Positions 6,782 to 11,074 of a stretch of 11,074 nucleotides of DNA are shown here, piece by piece. Every line of letters begins with the position of its first letter. Positions within the stretch are counted from its first letter, which is position 1. The stretch is from NCBI GenBank assembly GCA_002313335.1, contig DCBC01000153.1:1778-12851 (forward strand). Reading direction: 5' to 3'. A model generated the notes under the pieces. It was given only the letters and a program-made list of their open reading frames with translations. It ran no database searches and had not been told where the DNA came from. The position numbers and the translations under genes were made by a program. Source of the DNA: Porticoccaceae bacterium UBA1117. Lineage in GTDB: Bacteria; Pseudomonadota; Gammaproteobacteria; Pseudomonadales; Porticoccaceae.

Positions 6782-7888
6782 CTTGCCCGCACTTGGCACA
6801 ATAAGTACTTTGCCATTTCTACCACGTTCCGCAGCACGAGTAACAGCTTGCTTGATTTCGTCAACCGAGTAGCGAGAGTCAACATTGGCTTTTAGAGTGC
6901 CATTTACAATCAACGGAATAACCTGCCCAAAAGTAGCCTGCTTTGTTGCCATGTCAGCTGATTGGTACCACTTATAAAGCCAAAAACCACGCAGACGAGT
7001 GTCGTTAACAATAATATTACCAGTGTTCAAGATTGCGGGCTGGCCCGACAGTACACCATAAGTAACCAGAGTGCCGCTATAGCCAAGACTATCAGCCAAT
7101 CGAGAATAAGTTTCACCACCAACAGGATCAAGAGCAAGTACAACCGGTGCATTGCCCGTTGCTTTGGCGATTTGAGCAGCAAGATCTGGTCCGTCGATCA
7201 AAACTACATCCGCACCCTTTGACTTCAATTCTTCTGCAAGACCTTCACGACGAACAATATTGACAGTCTTGATGCCACGCTGCTTTGCCAGCTGGATAAC
7301 ATAGCCGCCCACCGCCGAATTCGCAGCGCTTTGTGCAATCCACTGGCCTTTTTTAACATCCACAAAAGAGGTCAGCATAAGTAACGCCGTTAAAGGGTTA
7401 ACCGCGGACATAGCAAGCTGTTCAATCACCTCATCACTAAGAGGGCCCATGTTAGGTAAGGGAAGAAACCCAGCTGCCGGAGCCACTATTTCGTCCCTCC
7501 AGGTTCCTCCGCTGGCAAGCAATACCAGCTGGCCAACCGTTAAATTTTTTACGTCTGCCGATGTTTCCACCACTCGGCCAACGCCTTCGCTACCCGGGTT
7601 AGACGGCAATACTGGATCCACACCGTAGTTACCCGAAATCTGTAATAAGTCTGATGGGTTGATGGGTGCTGCCAAAACTTTCACTCTGACTTGGCCACTC
7701 TTTAAAGGTCGAGGGCTGTATTCTTTAATCTTGATTACATCTGCCGGGTTGCCCATCTCACTAAACTCAAGATATTTTAGCTTTGCTTCCGTTTCTTGAT
7801 GCTCACCTCCAGAATGATGATCTGCGATAGCAAAAGATGGAGAGCCTAAAAAAAGCGCTAAAATGGTAATGATAGAAATATTTTTCAT
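6779..7888 (-). CDS. MECR/Etr1-like enoyl-thioester reductase (MDR family) with an N-terminal signal peptide
   Basis: This is a 369-residue protein. From about residue 36 it is a zinc-independent medium-chain dehydrogenase/reductase. INPSD (76-80) and NYG with Y88 match the catalytic region of human MECR and yeast Etr1. GTW with W130, NPLTA (164-168), the Rossmann turn AANSAVGGYVIQLA (188-201) and the NADP-binding VRR (212-214) follow. Such enzymes use NADPH to reduce 2-enoyl-ACP or enoyl-CoA, or act as quinone reductases. Oddly, residues 1-22 form a clear Sec signal (MKN, hydrophobic core, AIA-D) followed by a His-rich linker (DHHSGGEH). GGGAG lies 7 bases before this ATG, so the signal-bearing start looks real. 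NADPH is not expected in the periplasm. The gene is the second in an operon, 40 bases after the transporter. Confidence 0.87.
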   Translation of the reverse strand: MKNISIITILALFLGSPSFAIADHHSGGEHQETEAKLKYLEFSEMGNPADVIKIKEYSPRPLKSGQVRVKVLAAPINPSDLLQISGNYGVDPVLPSNPGSEGVGRVVETSADVKNLTVGQLVLLASGGTWRDEIVAPAAGFLPLPNMGPLSDEVIEQLAMSAVNPLTALLMLTSFVDVKKGQWIAQSAANSAVGGYVIQLAKQRGIKTVNIVRREGLAEELKSKGADVVLIDGPDLAAQIAKATGNAPVVLALDPVGGETYSRLADSLGYSGTLVTYGVLSGQPAILNTGNIIVNDTRLRGFWLYKWYQSADMATKQATFGQVIPLIVNGTLKANVDSRYSVDEIKQAVTRAAERGRNGKVLIVPSAGK

Positions 7889-7895
7889 GGTGTTG

Positions 7896-7900
7896 CTCCC
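7896..7900 (-). promoter_or_regulatory. Ribosome binding site that fixes the reductase start
   Basis: On the minus strand GGGAG precedes the ATG at 7888 by 7 bases. The position supports translation from the start that includes the signal peptide rather than from the internal Met45. Confidence 0.65.
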
Positions 7901-7928
7901 TTACTTATTTTGTTGTTGTTTGTGATTG

Positions 7929-9275
7929 TTATACGGTACTGCTGTTCTCCGCAATATTGACTATAGCTTTTGGTGTTGCCTCGCCCGATGGCTCAGTGTC
8001 ATCTTGCTCAAACCAGCGTCCGAGATAGATACCCACTATTGACCAAAGTGCTGCTATACCAGCCCCAACCATAGCAACAGCAGCCAAACCTAGGCCCAAG
8101 CCCTGTGTTAATCCAGTAAACAACCATGCCATCAGCATGTCTCCGCCACGATAGGCAACAATGTCGATGACCGGCTTTGCTTTAAAGCGCGTTTCCCGGT
8201 CAACCCGAGTGAATAGCATTTCCCGAGCAGGCCTAGTGACGGCGTAGTTGCCAGCCCTACGTATAATCTGCAAGCCAATCACCGCGCCTAAAAAGGGTGA
8301 AATTGCTAGCACCAGCAAACCAACGCAGATCAAAATGGGAACCAGCGCAATAGTCACCGGCATACCAAATTTTCCCACAATACGACTAGTGGCAAATAGT
8401 CCTGTGGCAATAGATAAAGTATTGACGGCCAGATCCATCTGCGCCCAAATCGCTGTGCGCTCTGCTCTGCTTAATTCGCTGAGTAGATTCTTTAGCTCGA
8501 AGTAAACAAACGAGCTAATGCCTGTATACAAGAATATAAATAGGCCTATGGCCAGTAAATAGGGATTGGAGAAAAACATTTTAAAACCCGCAAAGGGGTT
8601 GCCGCCAATTGGCTCGCTGGGAGGAGTCAACTCCAAATCTTCATTGTGTAGCTCTGTGGATTTTAGTGACTGCAAATAGAAGATGATTGGTATTGGAATC
8701 AGTAGCATCACACTGGCCAATAACATTAAATTATCTGTGCCCATGGACGCCGAGAAAAACGAGGGTATAGAAGGGCCAATCAGACCGCCGACACTTGCAC
8801 CGGCCGCAATAATACTAAATAGCCTACCCGCCTGTTCTTTATTGAACAGGTCAGACATGAAACTCCAAAAGACTGAAATATGGAACAAGCTAAATACACT
8901 CACCCAGACGTAAAACGACTTATCAATGATTGTTCGATCAGCAGAGGTGTATGCCAGCACGTAAAAAATAACAAAGGTTAGGGCAAAGATACCATACATA
9001 GCCGGAACCAAATAACGAAAGCGGAACCTTGAGACTGCCATGCCATAAACCGCCACAACGGCAGTACTGATAAAAAAGTTGAGAGTCCATAACCAGCTGA
9101 CTTCGGCATCTGTCCAGTCACTGGCCATGGCGTCACGTACCGGTCGAAGTATGTAGTAGGCAGACATCAATACAACCACCAACAGAAATGAGCTTGCGAC
9201 AGCTTTCACTTCCTGGGCCTCTATCTTAGCGACCAACTTTAAAAATCTAGCCATCGGATTGTTGCCTGTAAGCAT
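7929..9275 (-). CDS. MFS / NTP-NDP-exchange-transporter-like membrane protein
   Basis: This is a 448-residue integral membrane protein with about eleven or twelve hydrophobic segments, a charged central loop (about 205-228) splitting two halves, and a short acidic cytoplasmic tail. YYILRPVRDAM (40-50) and the conserved stretch around 348-379 (RPAREMLFTRV, then KAKPVIDIVAYRGGD) are the signature of bacterial proteins annotated as MFS transporters or as relatives of the TlcC/Npt nucleotide carriers. Members in free-living bacteria have no agreed substrate, so ATP/ADP exchange should not be assumed. AGGAG ends 5 bases before the ATG. It is the first gene of a minus-strand operon with the reductase 40 bases downstream. 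A perfect palindrome overlaps its ribosome site, and the promoter region shares a 13-mer with the LysR promoter. Confidence 0.85.
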   Translation of the reverse strand: MLTGNNPMARFLKLVAKIEAQEVKAVASSFLLVVVLMSAYYILRPVRDAMASDWTDAEVSWLWTLNFFISTAVVAVYGMAVSRFRFRYLVPAMYGIFALTFVIFYVLAYTSADRTIIDKSFYVWVSVFSLFHISVFWSFMSDLFNKEQAGRLFSIIAAGASVGGLIGPSIPSFFSASMGTDNLMLLASVMLLIPIPIIFYLQSLKSTELHNEDLELTPPSEPIGGNPFAGFKMFFSNPYLLAIGLFIFLYTGISSFVYFELKNLLSELSRAERTAIWAQMDLAVNTLSIATGLFATSRIVGKFGMPVTIALVPILICVGLLVLAISPFLGAVIGLQIIRRAGNYAVTRPAREMLFTRVDRETRFKAKPVIDIVAYRGGDMLMAWLFTGLTQGLGLGLAAVAMVGAGIAALWSIVGIYLGRWFEQDDTEPSGEATPKAIVNIAENSSTV

Positions 9276-9280
9276 ACTTT

Positions 9281-9298
9281 CTCCTAGGCTAAGCCTAG
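9281..9298 (-). promoter_or_regulatory. Perfect palindrome overlapping the transporter ribosome binding site
   Basis: CTAGGCT-A-AGCCTAG spans 9284-9298, with perfect 7-base arms and a 1-base centre. The Shine-Dalgarno AGGAG (complement of CTCCT, 9281-9285) overlaps its gene-proximal edge. It could be an operator; as RNA the 1-base loop makes a full hairpin unlikely without opening the inner pairs. Confidence 0.5.
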
Positions 9299-9326
9299 CT
9301 AATTATCTTGATTAATCTAAATTTGG

Positions 9327-9356
9327 ATACTACTTTTGAGCGCTAATGTCGCTCAA
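9327..9356 (-). promoter_or_regulatory. Candidate promoter of the transporter-reductase operon with overlapping dyad
   Basis: Read on the minus strand, TTGAGC (9356-9351) and TAGTAT (9332-9327) are 18 bases apart, 51 bases before the start codon. A perfect inverted repeat, TTGAGCG (9336-9342) and CGCTCAA (9350-9356) with a 7-base spacer, covers the -35 box and most of the spacer, a typical place for a regulator site. Confidence 0.5.
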
Positions 9357-9362
9357 TATTGG
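9350..9362 (-). promoter_or_regulatory. 13-base motif CCAATATTGAGCG shared with the LysR promoter
   Basis: The complement of 9350-9362 is identical to 5707-5719. On its own strand it lies 74 bases before the transporter start codon; the LysR copy lies 75 bases before the LysR start. It includes the predicted -35 box at both places. Confidence 0.6.
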
Positions 9363-9402
9363 CCATGGCTAGCCTACGCATAGATCTGCTCTAAAGGAGG
9401 AT

Positions 9403-9419
9403 TATATTAGCCTAATATA
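9403..9419. repeat. Perfect AT-rich palindrome TATATTAG-C-CTAATATA
   Basis: The 8-base arms are perfect around a single C, about 130 bases upstream of the transporter start. The core TTAGCCTAA shares the word AGCCTA with 9292-9297 (in the palindrome at the ribosome site) and with 9371-9376. Confidence 0.5.
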
Positions 9420-9420
9420 G

Positions 9421-9571
9421 GCAAGGATAAATAGGATAATGTGGGTATGTTTATTGTCATAAAGGCAATAATATTGGCTAAATGTCTAATGCCAGTTTAA
9501 TACCCCTCATCATCCACTGTACCAAAGGCTTTGACAAAACATGACAAGCCAAGGTGAGTTGCGCTTGCTGC
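9421..9571. other. Non-coding spacer between the operon control region and the methyltransferase remnant
   Basis: I see no gene here. A minus-strand frame running 9669-9478 overlaps the remnant antisense and has no recognisable family or ribosome site. AATATTGGC (9470-9478) repeats nine bases of the motif region at 9355-9363. Confidence 0.4.
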
Positions 9572-9791
9572 ATTAATAAAGCCATTAGCCGCGAAAGCCG
9601 GCGAGCCTTGAATATCGTTTTATCGTAATGATGAAATAGAAACTGTACTTTCGCAAAATGGTTGTGCAATGAAGGAAAACCTGACTTTGGAGGAACTTAA
9701 CTGTCAGTACTTTACCCCTGTTGGACGAACCCTTCCTGAAAATTATTTATTTAACCTTGAACATTTTGTGATCGCCAAATCTCATTATTGA
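9572..9791 (+). pseudogene. 5'-truncated, decayed copy of the methyltransferase gene 3' end
   Basis: Positions 9572-9782 match 5377-5587 with 10 mismatches and no gaps, and homology starts abruptly at 9572. In the parental frame the Trp codon TGG (5414-5416) has become TGA (9609-9611), so the frame is broken. Downstream the frame still reads ISFYRNDEIETVL and on to a shifted end KSHY followed by TGA at 9789-9791. Six of the ten changes are at third positions, three at second and one at first; eight change the encoded residue, are nonsense, or fall next to such a change. No start codon, ribosome site or SAM-binding domain is present, so it cannot be a working enzyme. It is a useful marker of a past rearrangement. 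Confidence 0.92.
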
Positions 9792-9855
9792 TTTTATTCC
9801 CAATCAAGAGTCACATCTGAAATCCTGTTAATATCAGCATATTATAATTTCTTCA

Positions 9856-9872
9856 GTTGTATAGATTACAAC
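9856..9872. repeat. Small hairpin over the dipeptidase stop codon
   Basis: GTTGTA (9856-9861) and TACAAC (9867-9872) are perfect 6-base arms with a 5-base loop, overlapping the TAA of the minus-strand dipeptidase. No U-tract follows on the minus strand, so terminator activity is doubtful. Confidence 0.35.
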
Positions 9873-11074
9873 TCTAATACCCTGCTGTAGCTGCGTGTTT
9901 CCATACTTTTTATGGCGTTAGCATTCTTTTTATAATTTAGGGCATTAGGAAGATTCTGTTGTAAGAAAGCGAGCATATTCCCACCCATCACCTTTCTAAT
10001 CTGCATGTCACTTAAGCCTAACTCAAGTAATTCATGAGTTATAGCTACAAGCTCTGAGCTATCAAAACCTGCGGTAATAGCTCCATCAAAATCTGACCCT
10101 AGAGCTACATGATCAACGCCAATAAGCTCAACCCCATACGCGATAGCCTCAGCAACCGACTTGGGAGTATTGTCACAGACTGCTCCGTCCCAAAAACCAA
10201 CGCCAATTAATCCACCCTTTTCAGCAATTAATTGCATTAAACCATCACTAATATTCCGAGGAGATTCGCAATATCCGTTAAACCCTGTATGGCTAACAAC
10301 AATCGGTTTGTTGGTTATATCCAGAACATCTTTGACAACATTTTCAGAAGAATGAGAAACATCAATAATGATATTTAAGCGGAGCATTTCAAGTAGGGAT
10401 TCCTTTCCAAATTTGGTTAGACCTTGTCCGGTTATGCCATGCAATGATCCCCCAAGTTTGTTATCAAAGAAATGATGCAGACTCATCATCCGAAAGCCTT
10501 TATTATAGAGCCGTTCTATATTTTTTAAGTCCCCATCTAAAGCGTGAGATCCTTCAGTACCAATAAGTCCACCGATGAGTGTTGGATTTAATTCTCTTTT
10601 GATCATAAATTGCTTCAGATCAGATTGAGACTCTATCAACATGAAATTTTTAGAATCGCGAAGTGATAAATCACGAATTTTTTCAGCCTGAAAAATTGCT
10701 CTTTCTGTAAGACTTGACCACGTTTTAATTGGCCAACCTTGGGCGATAGCTAAAGTGGTAATATTATCTCTAGCGGTCGTCTCATTGCTGTTATAGTTTT
10801 GACCAGCAGGTGATTTAGTGACCGTTGTAAACATCTGCAACGCTATATTTCCTGTTTGCATCCTTGGTATATCCTCATGACCATAATCATAAGTCTTACT
10901 TAAATCTCGGTTCCATAAAGTGCTGTCTGAGTGCCAATCGCCTACTATTAACGTTTTGTGCAACTCTCTAGCTTTATCTGAGACTATAAAAGGTAAGTGA
11001 TCTAAGACTGGGTTACTTTCTTTATCAAGCATAGCTGGAAGAAAAATTCGTCCAGCTAAAGCTATAACAAAAAA
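9866..11074 (-). CDS. M19 family (renal-dipeptidase-like) metallopeptidase, 5' end outside window
   Basis: Counting from an internal ATG at 11032, 388 residues show the M19 TIM-barrel metal site: H34 and D36 (DWHSD), bridging E160 (GTEGSH), H227 (SHSS), H248 (SHTG), R259 (SPRN) and D314 (GSDFDG). Members cleave dipeptides, often with a D-residue at the C-terminal position, and some act on other amide substrates. The frame stays open from 11032 to the window edge and reads FFVIALAGRIFLPA, a hydrophobic stretch. The true start is therefore probably outside, and the protein likely carries an N-terminal membrane anchor or signal, placing it in the periplasm or on the membrane. Codon and base use are AT-rich like the M28 and EEP genes. 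It ends 75 bases from the methyltransferase remnant. Confidence 0.9.
   Translation of the reverse strand, partial: FFVIALAGRIFLPAMLDKESNPVLDHLPFIVSDKARELHKTLIVGDWHSDSTLWNRDLSKTYDYGHEDIPRMQTGNIALQMFTTVTKSPAGQNYNSNETTARDNITTLAIAQGWPIKTWSSLTERAIFQAEKIRDLSLRDSKNFMLIESQSDLKQFMIKRELNPTLIGGLIGTEGSHALDGDLKNIERLYNKGFRMMSLHHFFDNKLGGSLHGITGQGLTKFGKESLLEMLRLNIIIDVSHSSENVVKDVLDITNKPIVVSHTGFNGYCESPRNISDGLMQLIAEKGGLIGVGFWDGAVCDNTPKSVAEAIAYGVELIGVDHVALGSDFDGAITAGFDSSELVAITHELLELGLSDMQIRKVMGGNMLAFLQQNLPNALNYKKNANAIKSMETRSYSRVLEL

Noticed and set aside
7929..9275. Naming the transporter as an ATP/ADP translocase of the obligate-intracellular type
   Set aside because: It has family resemblance only; relatives in free-living bacteria have no established nucleotide exchange activity, and nothing else here suggests an intracellular parasite.
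9478..9669. Minus-strand open frame of 63 codons over the methyltransferase remnant
   Set aside because: It is antisense to a region whose origin is explained by the plus-strand duplication, has no visible ribosome site and matches no family I know.
1..11074. CRISPR arrays, insertion sequences, phage genes, rRNA or tRNA genes
   Set aside because: I saw no regularly spaced repeats, transposase or integrase motifs, or RNA gene signatures on either strand; the only long repeat is the methyltransferase 3' end.

Overview
The window looks like bacterial chromosome from a Gram-negative organism. The evidence is a YadA-type outer-membrane anchor at the left edge, several Sec signal or anchor sequences, Shine-Dalgarno sites and a LysR regulator. 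The RhlG-like reductase and the MECR-like enoyl reductase fit a gammaproteobacterium, possibly marine, but that is inference. Base composition is mixed by eye. The EEP, M28 and M19 genes are AT-rich (hand counts of single 60-base rows near 30-32% GC), while the transporter/reductase block is closer to 45-50%.

Layout, left to right. (1) Positions 2-274 hold the 3' end of a trimeric autotransporter adhesin, closed by a strong intrinsic terminator at 299-337. (2) Positions 502-3713 hold two AT-rich genes on the plus strand: a secreted endonuclease/exonuclease/phosphatase-fold hydrolase and a membrane-anchored M28 zinc peptidase. Each stop codon is followed within 2-3 bases by a related 38-base sequence of unknown role. 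(3) Positions 3887-5596 hold a tightly spaced pair: an RhlG-like short-chain dehydrogenase and an LCM/TIGR00027-type SAM methyltransferase. (4) Positions 5795-9275 hold a plus-strand LysR gene that converges on a minus-strand two-gene operon (transporter, then an enoyl-thioester reductase with an unexpected signal peptide). The LysR promoter and the operon promoter share an identical 13-mer, CCAATATTGAGCG, in the same orientation and 74-75 bases from each start codon, so the LysR protein is a good candidate regulator of both. (5) Positions 9276-9865 hold no intact gene. They contain the operon promoter, two perfect palindromes, and a degraded copy of the last ~70 codons of the methyltransferase gene (211 bases, 10 mismatches, an in-frame stop). 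(6) From 9866 to the right edge is a minus-strand M19 dipeptidase whose reading frame stays open to the window end.

The most informative structure is the pair of 211-base direct repeats: an intact gene end on one side and a 5'-truncated copy on the other, enclosing the LysR/transporter/reductase block. This is the geometry left by a single-crossover insertion of a circle or by a large tandem duplication followed by decay. I see no CRISPR array, tRNA, rRNA, transposase or phage gene. The window does not show a clearly new defence or biosynthetic system. The best leads are the putative LysR circuit, the exported enoyl reductase, and the repeat-bounded block.
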